64,000 nucleotides of DNA from Pseudomonas reactans (GCF_013385825.1 NZ_JACAPG010000008.1:62001-126000), one strand, 5' to 3'. Shown: positions 44,615 to 54,282, counted from the first letter of the stretch. Numbers and translations are program-made. Notes: generated from the letters alone by a model not told the origin.

Positions 44615-46894
44615 ATGCTCAATACGCTGCGCAAGATCGTCCAGGAAGTTAACTCCGCCAAGGATCTCAAGGCGGCGTTGGGGATTATTGTGTTGCGCGT
44701 CAAGGAAGCCATGGGCAGCCAGGTCTGCTCGGTTTACCTGCTGGACCCCGAGACCAACCGTTTTGTGCTGATGGCCACCGAGGGCTTGAACAAGCGCTCT
44801 ATCGGCAAGGTCAGCATGGCGCCCAATGAAGGTCTGGTGGGCCTGGTGGGGACGCGTGAAGAACCCCTGAACCTTGAAAACGCGGCCGATCACCCGCGTT
44901 ATCGCTACTTTGCCGAAACCGGCGAAGAGCGCTACGCCTCGTTCCTCGGCGCACCGATCATTCACCACCGCCGCGTTGTCGGCGTGTTGGTCATCCAGCA
45001 GAAAGAACGCCGCCAGTTCGACGAAGGTGAAGAAGCTTTCCTTGTGACCATGAGCGCGCAGCTCGCCGGGGTTATTGCCCACGCCGAAGCCACCGGCTCT
45101 ATTCGCGGCCTGGGCCGCGAAGGCAAGGGTATCCAGGAAGCCAAGTTCGTCGGTGTGCCGGGTTCACCGGGCGCGGCGGTCGGTACGGCGGTGGTCATGT
45201 TGCCGCCAGCGGACCTGGATGTGGTGCCGGACAAGACCGTCAGCGACATTGACGCTGAAATCAAACTGTTCAAGACCGCCCTGGAAGGCGTGCGCGCCGA
45301 CATGCGCAATCTATCGAACAAGCTGGCCACCCAGCTGCGCCCCGAAGAGCGTGCGCTGTTCGACGTGTACCAGATGATGCTCGACGACGCGTCCCTGGGT
45401 AACGAAGTCAAGACCGTGATCAAGACCGGCCAGTGGGCCCAGGGCGCACTGCGCCAGGTGGTCACCGATCACGTCAACCGTTTCGAAATGATGGATGACG
45501 ACTACCTGCGTGAGCGGGCCTCGGATGTGCGCGACCTGGGTCGCCGTCTGCTGGCCAAGCTGCAGGAAGACCGCACCACCAACCTGGTTTACCCCGACAA
45601 CACCATCCTGATCAGTGAAGAACTGACTGCCACCATGCTCGGCGAAGTGCCAGAGGGCAAGTTGGTGGGCCTGGTCTCGGTACTGGGTTCGGGCAACTCC
45701 CACGTTGCGATCCTGGCGCGTGCCATGGGTATCCCGACGGTGATGGGCCTGGTCGACCTGCCGTACGCCAAGGTCGACGGCATCGGCATGATCGTCGATG
45801 GCCATCGCGGTGAAGTGTTCACCAACCCCAGCGAAGTGTTGCGCAAGCAATACGCCGAAGTGGTTGAAGAAGAGAAACAACTGGCGCTTGGCCTCGATTC
45901 GTTGCGCGAGCTGCCTTGCGTGACCACCGATGGTCATCGTGTGCCGTTGCTGGTCAACACCGGCCTGCTGGCCGACGTGGCCCGGGCGCAACAGCGAGGC
46001 GCCGAAGGGGTGGGGCTGTACCGCACCGAAGTGCCGTTCATGATCAACCAGCGTTTCCCGAGCGAGAAGGAGCAACTGGCGATTTATCGCGAGCAACTGC
46101 AGGCCTTCCACCCGTTGCCGGTGACCATGCGCAGCCTGGATATCGGCGGCGACAAGTCACTGTCGTATTTCCCGATTAAAGAGGACAACCCGTTCCTCGG
46201 CTGGCGCGGCATTCGCGTAACCCTCGACCACCCTGAAATCTTCCTCGTACAGACCCGCGCCATGCTCAAGGCCAGCGAAGGCCTGAACAATCTGCGCATC
46301 CTGCTGCCGATGATCTCTGGCACCCATGAGCTGGAAGAGGCGCTGCACCTGATCCACCGCGCCTGGGGCGAAGTGCGCGACGAAGGTGCCGACGTACCGA
46401 TGCCGCCGATTGGCGTGATGATCGAAATCCCGGCGGCGGTGTACCAGGCCAAGGAACTGGCGCGGCAGGTGGACTTCCTCTCGGTAGGTTCCAACGACCT
46501 GACCCAATACCTGCTGGCCGTGGACCGTAATAACCCACGGGTGGCCGACCTTTACGACTACTTGCACCCGGCGGTGCTGCAAGCCCTGCAACACGTGGTG
46601 CGCGACGCCCATGCCGAAGGCAAGCCGGTGAGCATCTGCGGTGAAATGGCCGGCGACCCGGCGGCAGCGGTGCTGTTGATGGCGATGGGCTTTGACAGCT
46701 TGTCGATGAACGCCACCAACTTGCCGAAGGTGAAGTGGATGCTGCGTCAGGTTGACTTGGGGATGGCCAAGGATTTGCTGGCAGAGCTGATGACCATCGA
46801 CAACCCGCAAGTTATCCACAGCTCGTTGCAGTTGGCGCTGAAAAATTTGGGGCTGACACGGATGATCAACCCGGCTTCAGCGAAAACCCTCTAA
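44615..46894 (+). CDS. ptsP: Phosphoenolpyruvate-protein phosphotransferase PtsP (EI-Ntr)
   Basis: The first enzyme of the nitrogen phosphotransferase system: it takes phosphate from PEP and passes it to NPr. The 759 residues comprise an N-terminal GAF domain (about 15-160) that senses glutamine or 2-oxoglutarate, and a phosphohistidine domain with the active His at about 363 in G-N-S-H-V-A-I-L-A-R-A-M-G-I-P. The C-terminal PEP-binding barrel contains G-L-Y-R-T-E and S-N-D-L-T-Q-Y. It is translationally close to rppH. Confidence 0.95.
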   Translation: MLNTLRKIVQEVNSAKDLKAALGIIVLRVKEAMGSQVCSVYLLDPETNRFVLMATEGLNKRSIGKVSMAPNEGLVGLVGTREEPLNLENAADHPRYRYFAETGEERYASFLGAPIIHHRRVVGVLVIQQKERRQFDEGEEAFLVTMSAQLAGVIAHAEATGSIRGLGREGKGIQEAKFVGVPGSPGAAVGTAVVMLPPADLDVVPDKTVSDIDAEIKLFKTALEGVRADMRNLSNKLATQLRPEERALFDVYQMMLDDASLGNEVKTVIKTGQWAQGALRQVVTDHVNRFEMMDDDYLRERASDVRDLGRRLLAKLQEDRTTNLVYPDNTILISEELTATMLGEVPEGKLVGLVSVLGSGNSHVAILARAMGIPTVMGLVDLPYAKVDGIGMIVDGHRGEVFTNPSEVLRKQYAEVVEEEKQLALGLDSLRELPCVTTDGHRVPLLVNTGLLADVARAQQRGAEGVGLYRTEVPFMINQRFPSEKEQLAIYREQLQAFHPLPVTMRSLDIGGDKSLSYFPIKEDNPFLGWRGIRVTLDHPEIFLVQTRAMLKASEGLNNLRILLPMISGTHELEEALHLIHRAWGEVRDEGADVPMPPIGVMIEIPAAVYQAKELARQVDFLSVGSNDLTQYLLAVDRNNPRVADLYDYLHPAVLQALQHVVRDAHAEGKPVSICGEMAGDPAAAVLLMAMGFDSLSMNATNLPKVKWMLRQVDLGMAKDLLAELMTIDNPQVIHSSLQLALKNLGLTRMINPASAKTL

Positions 46895-46896
46895 AC

Positions 46897-46966
46897 CGCC
46901 ATCGCCGGCAAGCCGGCTCCTACATTGGAATGCATTCCCCTGTAGGAGCCGGCTTGCCGGCGATGA
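46897..46966. repeat. REP doublet, family A (opposite arrangement)
   Basis: Two family A palindromes in the reversed order seen at 7807, with a 19-bp spacer, between convergent ptsP and the NRDE gene. Its spacer resembles that of the pair at 54207 (TTGGAATGC in both). Confidence 0.92.
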
Positions 46967-46983
46967 GGCCGGTCCAGGCGCCG

Positions 46984-47730
46984 TCAAATGTGAAGTTCTA
47001 CCTCGCCCAACCGCCCACCATGGGGCCCAAAACTACGTTCCACCATCCGCCGCGTCCCGTCGGCATTCACGATCAGCGCCGTACTCGCCCGCGTCCCATA
47101 ACTTGGGCTGGCGATAAACACGCTGGATAAAAGACTTTCCGTTGCCAAGCCCACCCCGGTATCTGGCAGGTCTGCAAACGGCGCTGTTTGAGGATCACTC
47201 AAAATCCCCAACAAGGCTTCCGGCTGTGGATCCTCCAGCGCCGCGCTCAACGCCGCCTTGGCCTTGAGCAGTTTGGGCCACGGTGTATCCAGTCCGGCGT
47301 TGGACAATCCATACACCCCAGGCGCCAATCGCGTCGGCTCGGTATGGTGGGCGTTGTAATGCCACAGCGCATCCCGCGTACCCACCAGCAGGTTAAATCC
47401 GGCATATTCAATCGAACGGCCGTTAACGTCGGCCAAATACTCGTCAATCGGCAGCGAACCGTTGAGAAAGCGCGCTACCAATTCGCCTCGGGACTTGCGG
47501 GCCGGCGGTTGGTGCGGGGCGCGGATATTGGTCAGCGCCGCAAAACGCCCATCGGCATTTACCCCCAGCCAGGTACCACCGGCTTCCTGATCGCGGCCGG
47601 CGTAGACCTCCGGCGCATCCAGCCACTGGGCCAGCGGCAGGCTGGGACGGGCGTAGAACTCATCGCGGTTGGCCGCGACGATCAGCGGTTGGGCGTGGCC
47701 CGGCCGCCAGGCGAAAACAATCAGGCACAT
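46984..47730 (-). CDS. NRDE (TANGO2-like) family protein
   Basis: A 248-residue protein opening M-C-L-I-V-F-A-W with N21-R-D-E24, the motif that names the family. Cys2 next to the initiator Met suggests an N-terminal nucleophile after Met removal. Eukaryotic TANGO2 relatives are linked to heme or lipid handling; the bacterial role is unknown. In P. aeruginosa a member also lies between ptsP and the TauE-like gene. It is divergent from the next gene by 120 bp. Confidence 0.85.
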   Translation of the reverse strand: MCLIVFAWRPGHAQPLIVAANRDEFYARPSLPLAQWLDAPEVYAGRDQEAGGTWLGVNADGRFAALTNIRAPHQPPARKSRGELVARFLNGSLPIDEYLADVNGRSIEYAGFNLLVGTRDALWHYNAHHTEPTRLAPGVYGLSNAGLDTPWPKLLKAKAALSAALEDPQPEALLGILSDPQTAPFADLPDTGVGLATESLLSSVFIASPSYGTRASTALIVNADGTRRMVERSFGPHGGRLGEVELHI

Positions 47731-47850
47731 CAGGCGATCCCTTTTGTGTTTTTAGCCACTCTACCCACTCAAGCCGAGGCGTTCCATCGTATCCAGTTGG
47801 GTCGCATGCCTTCCATCCGTTAACATGCCGGACTTGGTTTGGGGGCTCCC

Positions 47851-48633
47851 ATGGAATTTCTGCTGTATTTGCTGCTCGGCGCCTGTGCGGGCGTACTCGC
47901 CGGGCTGTTTGGCGTGGGCGGCGGGATCATCATCGTGCCGGTGCTGGTGTTCAGCTTCACCTTGCAGGGCTTCGACCCGCAAGTGCTGACCCACCTGGCT
48001 GTGGGCACCTCCCTGGCGACCATCATCTTTACCTCGGTGAATGCCGTGCGCGAGCATCACCGACGGGGCGCGGTGCGTTGGCCGATCTTTGTGTGGATGA
48101 CCGTGGGCATCCTGATCGGCGCGGGCTTTGGTGCACTGACCGCCGAAGCGATTTCTGGCCCTCACCTGCAAAAGATCATCGGCGTGTTTGCCCTGCTGGT
48201 GGCCGTACAACTGGCCTTGGAGGTCAAACCCAAAGCCAGCAGGACGGTGCCGGGCAAGGTTGGCCTGACCGTCGCCGGTACGTTTATCGGCTGGGCCTCG
48301 GCGATTTTCGGGATTGGCGGCGGCTCGCTGACCGTGCCATTCCTGACCTGGCGCAGTGTGCCAATGCAGCAAGCCGTAGCCACCTCATCCGCCTGTGGCT
48401 TGCCGATTGCGCTGGCCAGTGCATTAAGTTTCATGATTCTGGGCTGGCATGACCCGTTGTTGCCCGCTCATAGTCTAGGGTTCGTGTATTTGCCGGCACT
48501 GCTGGGCATTGCCCTGACCAGCATGGTGTTTGCTCGCTTCGGCGCACGCTTGGCGCATCGGTTGTCGCCGCGTTTGCTCAAGCGGTTGTTCGCCGGGCTG
48601 CTGTTCTGTGTCGGTTTAAACTTTTTGTTGTAA
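47851..48633 (+). CDS. TauE/SafE (TSUP)-family membrane transporter
   Basis: A 260-residue membrane protein with about eight hydrophobic segments and the two internally repeated glycine motifs of the family (G-L-F-G-V-G-G-G-I-I-I-V-P near 21-33 and A-I-F-G-I-G-G-G-S-L-T-V-P near 151-163). The family exports or imports sulfite, sulfoacetate and other small anions. Here the neighbours (lgt, thyA) give no hint of substrate. ATG 47851 is preferred; the TTG at 47839 only adds M-G-A-P. Confidence 0.87.
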   Translation: MEFLLYLLLGACAGVLAGLFGVGGGIIIVPVLVFSFTLQGFDPQVLTHLAVGTSLATIIFTSVNAVREHHRRGAVRWPIFVWMTVGILIGAGFGALTAEAISGPHLQKIIGVFALLVAVQLALEVKPKASRTVPGKVGLTVAGTFIGWASAIFGIGGGSLTVPFLTWRSVPMQQAVATSSACGLPIALASALSFMILGWHDPLLPAHSLGFVYLPALLGIALTSMVFARFGARLAHRLSPRLLKRLFAGLLFCVGLNFLL

Positions 48634-48697
48634 TGCAGGCTTAATCGCGACCCGGCATGGTCCGGTCGCTATAACGAATGATTAACGAGGAGTCGCA

Positions 48698-49510
48698 ATG
48701 CTGCCTTACCCGCAGATCGACCCGGTGGCCCTGGCCATCGGTCCGCTGAAAATCCACTGGTACGGGTTGATGTACCTGATCGGCATCGGCGGTGCCTGGT
48801 TCCTGGCTTCCCGCCGCCTGAACCGGTTCGACCCGACCTGGACCAAGGAGAAGCTCTCCGACCTGATTTTCTGGCTGTCGATGGGTGTAATCGTCGGCGG
48901 ACGCCTGGGGTATGTGCTGTTCTACGACCTTTCTGCGTACATCGCCAACCCGACGCTGATCTTCGAAGTGTGGAAGGGCGGCATGGCGTTCCACGGCGGT
49001 TTTATCGGCGTGATGATCGCCGCCTGGTGGTTTGGTCGCCGCAACGGCAAGTCGTTCTTCCAACTGATGGACTTCGTCGCGCCGATGGTGCCGATCGGCC
49101 TGGGCGCCGGGCGTATCGGCAACTTTATCAACGCCGAGTTGTGGGGCAAGCCGACCGACGTGCCGTGGGCCATGGTGTTCCCGCCGTTCAGCGACCCGGC
49201 GCAGTTGCCGCGCCATCCGTCGCAGCTTTACCAGTTCGCGTTGGAAGGCGTGGCGCTGTTCCTTATCCTGTACATCTTTTCGCGCAAGCCGCGCCCGACC
49301 ATGGCGGTTTCCGGCATGTTCGCGCTGTTCTACGGGATCTTCCGCTTCATCGTCGAGTTCGTGCGCGTGCCGGATGCGCAGTTGGGCTACCTGGCGTTCG
49401 GTTGGGTGACCATGGGCCAGATCCTCAGCTTGCCGATGATCCTCGGCGGCCTGGGCTTGCTGTGGTGGGCGTACAATCGCCCGCAACCTTTGAAGAACAC
49501 CGCGCTTTAA
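48698..49510 (+). CDS. lgt: Prolipoprotein diacylglyceryl transferase
   Basis: An inner-membrane enzyme that adds diacylglycerol from phosphatidylglycerol to the cysteine of lipoprotein precursors. The 270-residue protein has about seven membrane segments, the H-G-G-F-I-G motif (about 103-108) and the Lgt signature G-R-I-G-N-F-I-N (about 142-149). A clear GAGGAG ribosome site precedes the ATG. It is followed 54 bp later by thyA, the usual pair in proteobacteria. Confidence 0.96.
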   Translation: MLPYPQIDPVALAIGPLKIHWYGLMYLIGIGGAWFLASRRLNRFDPTWTKEKLSDLIFWLSMGVIVGGRLGYVLFYDLSAYIANPTLIFEVWKGGMAFHGGFIGVMIAAWWFGRRNGKSFFQLMDFVAPMVPIGLGAGRIGNFINAELWGKPTDVPWAMVFPPFSDPAQLPRHPSQLYQFALEGVALFLILYIFSRKPRPTMAVSGMFALFYGIFRFIVEFVRVPDAQLGYLAFGWVTMGQILSLPMILGGLGLLWWAYNRPQPLKNTAL

Positions 49511-49518
49511 ATTCGAAT

Positions 49519-49543
49519 GCCGAGGCTGTTGCGCAGCCTCGGC
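49519..49543 (+). other. Stem-loop between lgt and thyA
   Basis: Perfect 10-bp arms GCCGAGGCTG (49519-49528) and CAGCCTCGGC (49534-49543) with a 5-nt loop, ending 21 bp before the thyA start. Only TTCAACG follows, so it is at best a weak terminator; it may influence thyA translation. Confidence 0.5.
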
Positions 49544-49564
49544 TTCAACGATACGGGTAAAAAC

Positions 49565-50398
49565 ATGAAGCAATATCTCGAACTGCTGAACGACGTCGTG
49601 ACCAATGGATTGACCAAGGGCGATCGCACCGGCACCGGCACCAAGGCCGTGTTTGCCCGTCAGTATCGGCATAACTTGGCCGACGGCTTTCCGCTGCTGA
49701 CCACCAAGAAGCTTCACTTCAAAAGCATCGCCAACGAGCTGATCTGGATGTTGAGCGGCAACACCAACATCAAGTGGCTGAATGAAAACGGCGTAAAGAT
49801 CTGGGACGAATGGGCCACCGAAGACGGTGACCTGGGCCCGGTGTACGGCGAACAATGGACCGCCTGGCCGACCAAGGATGGTGGCACGATCAACCAGATC
49901 GACTACATGGTCCACACGCTGAAGACCAACCCGAACAGCCGGCGCATCCTGTTCCACGGCTGGAACGTCGAGTACCTGCCCGACGAGACCCAGAGCCCCC
50001 AGGAAAACGCGCGCAACGGCAAGCAAGCACTGCCGCCGTGCCACCTGCTGTACCAGGCGTTTGTGCACGACGGTCACCTGTCGATGCAGTTGTACATTCG
50101 CAGCTCCGACGTGTTCCTCGGCCTGCCGTACAACACCGCCGCACTGGCCTTGCTCACCCATATGCTGGCCCAGCAGTGCGACCTGATCCCTCACGAGATC
50201 ATCGTCACCACCGGCGACACCCATGCCTACAGCAACCACATGGAGCAGATCCAGACCCAGCTGGCGCGCACGCCGAAGAAGCTGCCGGAGCTGGTGATCA
50301 AGCGCAAACCGGCGTCGATCTACGACTATAAGTTTGAAGACTTCGAAATCGTCGGTTACGACGCCGACCCAAGCATCAAGGCCGACGTGGCCATCTAA
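49565..50398 (+). CDS. thyA: Thymidylate synthase
   Basis: Methylates dUMP to dTMP with methylenetetrahydrofolate. The 277-residue protein has the catalytic cysteine at 159 in L-P-P-C-H-L-L-Y-Q, plus [12 protein letters not shown] (about 179-190) and H-A-Y-S-N-H (about 219-224). It is slightly longer than the E. coli enzyme (264) because of an insertion just before the catalytic Cys (around residues 140-153). ATG 49565 is chosen by homology; the longer frame covers the upstream hairpin. Confidence 0.96.
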   Translation: MKQYLELLNDVVTNGLTKGDRTGTGTKAVFARQYRHNLADGFPLLTTKKLHFKSIANELIWMLSGNTNIKWLNENGVKIWDEWATEDGDLGPVYGEQWTAWPTKDGGTINQIDYMVHTLKTNPNSRRILFHGWNVEYLPDETQSPQENARNGKQALPPCHLLYQAFVHDGHLSMQLYIRSSDVFLGLPYNTAALALLTHMLAQQCDLIPHEIIVTTGDTHAYSNHMEQIQTQLARTPKKLPELVIKRKPASIYDYKFEDFEIVGYDADPSIKADVAI

Positions 50399-50414
50399 AA
50401 GGCTGTCTCGGTCA

Positions 50415-50516
50415 CTGTAGGAGCGAGCTTGCTCGCGAAAAAACTCAACGATAACGCGTGAAAGCTGGATGAGCGCGGCGCCTATGAGTTCTTCGCGAGC
50501 AAGCTCGCCCCTACAG
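50415..50516. repeat. REP doublet, family B
   Basis: An inverted pair of the family B core between convergent thyA and cadR. Confidence 0.93.
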
Positions 50517-50536
50517 TGACAGCCCATTTCGCAGGA

Positions 50537-50977
50537 TTAATGGCCGTGGCTTCTGCCTACATGTGAGGGCTCAGCCTCGCTGGCTGCCACACTCCCGCTG
50601 ACTTCCAGCCGCTGCAGAATCCCGCACTCGGGCCCGCCGCCACAGCGTTGGCGCAAGTCCAGCAATTGCTCCTGCAACGCCAGCAGCCCATCGATCCGCG
50701 CTTTCACATGGTGGATGTGCTCATCAATCAACGCATTCACGTTTTCACACTGGTCCTGGGGGCTGTCGCGCAAGCCCAGCAGGCTGCGGATTTCTTCCAG
50801 AGTCATGTCCAGGCTGCGACAGTTGCGGATAAACACCAGTCGCTCGGTGTGCGCCTGGGTGTAGACGCGGTAGTTGGCGTCAGTGCGCGCCGGGGGTGGC
50901 AGCAGGCCTTCCTTCTCGTAGTAACGGATGGTTTCCACCGGGCAGTCGGTAAGTTTGGCCAGTTCGCCGATCTTCAT
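50537..50977 (-). CDS. cadR: Cd(II)/Pb(II)-responsive MerR-family regulator
   Basis: A 146-residue MerR-type activator. Its N-terminal winged helix-turn-helix begins M-K-I-G-E-L-A-K, with E-T-I-R-Y-Y-E-K-E-G-L-L-P near 15-27. The metal-binding cysteines are near residue 77 (Q-C-E-N-V) and at about 112 and 119 (R-C-G-G-G-P-E-C), and a His-rich tail ends H-V-G-R-S-H-G-H. These features match CadR of P. putida closely. ATG 50977 is used; the longer frame crosses the operator. It is divergent from cadA. Confidence 0.94.
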   Translation of the reverse strand: MKIGELAKLTDCPVETIRYYEKEGLLPPPARTDANYRVYTQAHTERLVFIRNCRSLDMTLEEIRSLLGLRDSPQDQCENVNALIDEHIHHVKARIDGLLALQEQLLDLRQRCGGGPECGILQRLEVSGSVAASEAEPSHVGRSHGH

Positions 50978-51000
50978 CGCAGCAATCTCCAAATGGGTGC

Positions 51001-51031
51001 TTGACCCTATAGTGGCTACAGGGTCTTTACT
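51001..51031 (+). promoter_or_regulatory. CadR-type promoter/operator for cadA
   Basis: TTGACC (51001-51006) and TTTACT (51026-51031) are separated by 19 bp, the long spacer typical of MerR-activated promoters. The spacer contains the dyad ACCCTATAG (51004-51012) and CTACAGGGT (51016-51024) around TGG. It lies between cadR and cadA and is the expected site where CadR twists the DNA when metal is bound. Confidence 0.87.
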
Positions 51032-51062
51032 TGGCAACAGGCACCTTTACGGACGCGACAGA

Positions 51063-53321
51063 ATGAGCGACTCCATCCACACCCCGCACAAACACGAGCA
51101 TGATCACGACCACGATCATGCCCCGAAAAAACTCACGCCTGTACATGGCCACGGCCACGGCGGCTCCTGCTGTTCCGGTACTCCAGCTCCGGCGTTGGTG
51201 CAACTGAGCGAGGCGCCCACCGCCGGCTCGCGGTTGAGCACCTTTCGCATCGAAGCCATGGACTGCCCCACCGAGCAGACGCTGATCCAGAACAAACTGG
51301 GCAAGCTGGCCGGTGTGCAGCAACTTGAGTTCAACCTGATCAACCGCATCCTCGGCGTCACCCATGACTTGCCGAGTACTGCACCGATCATCGAAGCGAT
51401 CAAATCCCTGGGGATGCAGGCTGATCCGATCGAAGAGGGCACCCCAGCCGCTGAGCCGCCTGCCAAGAAACATTGGTGGCCACTGGCGTTGTCCGGCGTG
51501 GGTGCGTTGGGTGCCGAAGTGCTGCACTTCAGCGGCGTCGCGCCCACCTGGGTGATCGCGCTGGTGGCGTTGGTATCGATCCTCAGCGGCGGCCTCACCA
51601 CGTACAAAAAGGGCTGGATTGCCCTGAAAAACCTCAACCTGAACATCAATGCCTTGATGAGCATCGCCGTGACCGGTGCGATCCTGATCGGGCAATGGCC
51701 GGAAGCTGCCATGGTGATGTTCCTGTTCACCGTGGCCGAGTTGATCGAAGCCAAGTCCCTGGATCGTGCGCGTAATGCCATCAGCGGCTTGATGCAGATG
51801 ACGCCGGAGCAAGCCACGGTGCAGCAGGTCGATGGCTCCTGGGTTGAAAAGGAAGTCAAAAGCATTGAATTGGGTGCCATCGTGCGGGTAAAACCCGGCG
51901 AGCGCATCGGCCTGGACGGTGAAGTCACCGCCGGCCAATCCACCATAGACCAGGCGCCGATCACCGGTGAAAGCCTGCCGATCGAAAAGACCGTGGGCGA
52001 CAAAGTCTTCGCCGGCACCATCAACCAGGCCGGTTCCCTGGAATACATAGTCACCGCAGCGGCCAACAACTCTACCCTGGCGCGCATCATTCACGCGGTG
52101 GAACAGGCCCAAGGCGCCCGCGCGCCGACCCAGCGCTTTGTCGACAGCTTCTCGAAAATCTACACCCCGGCGGTGTTCCTGTTCGCCCTCGGCGTGGCCA
52201 TTATTCCGCCGCTGTTCATGGCCGGCGCCTGGTTTGACTGGATCTACCGCGCCCTGGTGCTGCTGGTGGTGGCGTGCCCGTGTGCGCTGGTGATTTCCAC
52301 CCCGGTCACCATCGTCAGCGGCCTAGCGGCGGCGGCGCGCAAAGGCATCTTGATCAAGGGCGGCGTGTACTTGGAGGGTGGTTACAAGCTCGACTATCTG
52401 GCCCTCGACAAGACCGGCACCATCACTCACGGCAAGCCGGTGCAAACCGATTTCCTGGCGTTGTTCCCCAATGTCGCAGACAGTGCGCCGGCTTTGGCCG
52501 CCAGTCTGGCCGGGCGTTCCGATCACCCGGTGTCGCTGGCGATTGCCAACGCGGCTGTGGATAAAAGCCTGCCCACCCATGTTGTGGATAACTTCGAGGC
52601 CCTGGCCGGTCGAGGCGTGCGTGGCGACATCAACGGCGAAACCTATCACCTGGGCAACCACCGCCTGGTGGAAGACCTGGGCCTGTGCTCGCCGGAACTG
52701 GAAGAAAAACTCTTCGCCCTGGAAAAACAGGGCAAATCGGTGGTGCTGTTACTCGATAAGTCCGGCCCATTGGCGCTGTTCGCCGTGGCCGATACGGTCA
52801 AGGACAGCAGCCGCGAAGCCATCCAGCAACTGCACGAATTGGGCATCAAGACCCTGATGCTCACCGGCGACAACACCCACACCGCCCAGGCGATTGCCGC
52901 TCAGGTGGGCATCGACCAGGCCCAGGGTGACCTGTTGCCGACGGACAAGCTGCAAGCCATCGAAACGCTCTACGGCCAAGGCCACCGCGTGGGTATGGTC
53001 GGTGACGGCATCAACGATGCTCCGGCGTTGGCCCGTGCCGAGATCGGTTTTGCCATGGCCGCAGCGGGTACCGATACCGCCATCGAAACCGCCGACGTGG
53101 CCTTGATGGACGATGATTTGCGCAAGATTCCGGCATTCATTCGTCTGTCGCGGCAAACGTCGAGTATCCTCAAGCAGAACATCGCCCTGGCGTTGGTGAT
53201 CAAGGCGATCTTCCTGGCGGTCACCTTCCTGGGCATGGCCACCATGTGGATGGCGGTGTTCGCCGACATGGGCGTGAGCCTGCTGGTGGTGTTCAATGGC
53301 CTGCGCCTGTTGCGCAAATAG
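51063..53321 (+). CDS. cadA: Cd(II)/Zn(II)/Pb(II)-exporting P-type ATPase
   Basis: A 752-residue P1B-type ATPase. A His-rich start (H-K-H-E-H-D-H-D-H-D-H) and a C-C pair (about 37-38) precede one HMA domain. In that domain the usual M-x-C-x-x-C is reduced to M-D-C-P-T-E with a single Cys at 68. The membrane motif C405-P-C407 marks heavy-metal specificity. D449 in D-K-T-G-T is the phosphorylated residue. S-D-H-P (about 488-491) and G-D-G-I-N-D-A-P complete the set. ATG 51063 follows the CadR promoter directly; an upstream frame would include the operator. A LysR gene starts 15 bp later. Confidence 0.94.
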   Translation: MSDSIHTPHKHEHDHDHDHAPKKLTPVHGHGHGGSCCSGTPAPALVQLSEAPTAGSRLSTFRIEAMDCPTEQTLIQNKLGKLAGVQQLEFNLINRILGVTHDLPSTAPIIEAIKSLGMQADPIEEGTPAAEPPAKKHWWPLALSGVGALGAEVLHFSGVAPTWVIALVALVSILSGGLTTYKKGWIALKNLNLNINALMSIAVTGAILIGQWPEAAMVMFLFTVAELIEAKSLDRARNAISGLMQMTPEQATVQQVDGSWVEKEVKSIELGAIVRVKPGERIGLDGEVTAGQSTIDQAPITGESLPIEKTVGDKVFAGTINQAGSLEYIVTAAANNSTLARIIHAVEQAQGARAPTQRFVDSFSKIYTPAVFLFALGVAIIPPLFMAGAWFDWIYRALVLLVVACPCALVISTPVTIVSGLAAAARKGILIKGGVYLEGGYKLDYLALDKTGTITHGKPVQTDFLALFPNVADSAPALAASLAGRSDHPVSLAIANAAVDKSLPTHVVDNFEALAGRGVRGDINGETYHLGNHRLVEDLGLCSPELEEKLFALEKQGKSVVLLLDKSGPLALFAVADTVKDSSREAIQQLHELGIKTLMLTGDNTHTAQAIAAQVGIDQAQGDLLPTDKLQAIETLYGQGHRVGMVGDGINDAPALARAEIGFAMAAAGTDTAIETADVALMDDDLRKIPAFIRLSRQTSSILKQNIALALVIKAIFLAVTFLGMATMWMAVFADMGVSLLVVFNGLRLLRK

Positions 53322-53336
53322 AGATGAGAGGGTGGT

Positions 53337-54200
53337 GTGCTGAGTGCCGAGCTGAAGGCTTTTTTCATGGTCGCCCGCCTGGGTAGCATCACCCAGGCGG
53401 CGAAAAAACTCGGCTTGAGCCAACCCACGGTCACCACCCAGATCCGTAACCTGGAAAGCCAGTACGGCGTCGAGCTGTTCTACCGCGGCGGCCGCCGCCT
53501 CACCGTCAGCGACGAGGGTGCGCGCCTGCTGCCGATGGTGAAGGCGCTGTTGCAGCAAGAAGCGGACATCGAATTTTTCCTACGCAACAATGGCCAGGTC
53601 CAGGGCGCATTGAGGATTGCCGCCACGGCGCCTTACTACATCCTCGACCTGGTCAAAGCCTTCCGTGAGCGTCTGCCGCAAGTGGAAGTGTCGGTGGAAA
53701 TCGGCAACTCCCAACAAGTGCTTGAAGCCTTGGACGACTACCGGGTCGACGTCGCCGCCTCCTCACAATTGCTGGAAGACCCGCGCCTGATCCGTCGTGT
53801 GCTGGGCACCGACCCGCTGGTGCTGGCGGTGCATCGCAACCATCCGCTGGCCAAGCTGGATCATGTGCCGCTCTCGGCGTTGGCCGGGCACACATTGTTG
53901 ATGCGCGAGGCGGGCTCAACCACGCGGCGCCTGACTGAAGAACTCTTGCAAAGCGCCAACGTGAGCTACGGCCCGTTGCTGGAGATTGGCAGCCGTGAGT
54001 CGATCCGTGAGGCGGTGTTGCGCAACATTGGCATCAGCATCATTGCGCGGCAGGAAGTGCCGCATGATCCGCAATTGCGGGTGCTGACCTTCGAGAATGC
54101 GCCGCAGATTCCGGAGTATCTCTACTGCCTCAAGGAGCGCAAAGGCGCGCGGTTGCCAGCGGCGTTTCTGGGGTTGGCGCAGGAAATGTCGCCGCTCTGA
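53337..54200 (+). CDS. LysR-family regulator of the phosphonate cluster (inferred)
   Basis: A 287-residue LysR-type protein: winged helix-turn-helix at about residues 1-60 (G-S-I-T-Q-A-A-K-K-L-G-L-S-Q-P-T-V-T-T-Q-I) and a two-lobe effector domain. The start is GTG 53337 with an AGAGGG ribosome site. It is only 15 bp from cadA, so some co-transcription is possible, but the genes downstream form a 2-aminoethylphosphonate transport and oxidation module. LysR regulators commonly precede such modules, and control of that module is inferred. Confidence 0.85.
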   Translation: MLSAELKAFFMVARLGSITQAAKKLGLSQPTVTTQIRNLESQYGVELFYRGGRRLTVSDEGARLLPMVKALLQQEADIEFFLRNNGQVQGALRIAATAPYYILDLVKAFRERLPQVEVSVEIGNSQQVLEALDDYRVDVAASSQLLEDPRLIRRVLGTDPLVLAVHRNHPLAKLDHVPLSALAGHTLLMREAGSTTRRLTEELLQSANVSYGPLLEIGSRESIREAVLRNIGISIIARQEVPHDPQLRVLTFENAPQIPEYLYCLKERKGARLPAAFLGLAQEMSPL

Positions 54201-54206
54201 AATCGT

Positions 54207-54276
54207 TATCGCCGGCAAGCCGGCTCCTACAGTTGGAATGCGTCCTTCTGTAGGAGCCGGCTTGCCGGCGATGGCG
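54207..54276. repeat. REP doublet, family A (opposite arrangement)
   Basis: Two family A palindromes in the reversed order, 19-20 bp apart, between the LysR gene and the transporter operon. Arrangement and spacer resemble the pair at 46897. Confidence 0.92.
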
Positions 54277-54282
54277 CCCGTC

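Noticed and set aside
49519..49543. Terminator separating lgt and thyA
   Set aside because: The stem is good but no T-run follows, so it is listed as a stem-loop of uncertain role rather than a terminator.
48641..50527. A 628-codon open frame on the minus strand across lgt, thyA and the REP repeat
   Set aside because: It lies antisense to two certain genes and has no domain signature; the frame is open because of third-position GC bias.
50928..51062. N-terminal extension of CadA
   Set aside because: The extra codons overlap the cadR start and the CadR operator and would place the promoter inside the gene.
53337..54200. LysR gene as part of the cadmium operon
   Set aside because: Although only 15 bp from cadA, CadR and its operator already account for metal control, and the downstream phosphonate genes are a better target.
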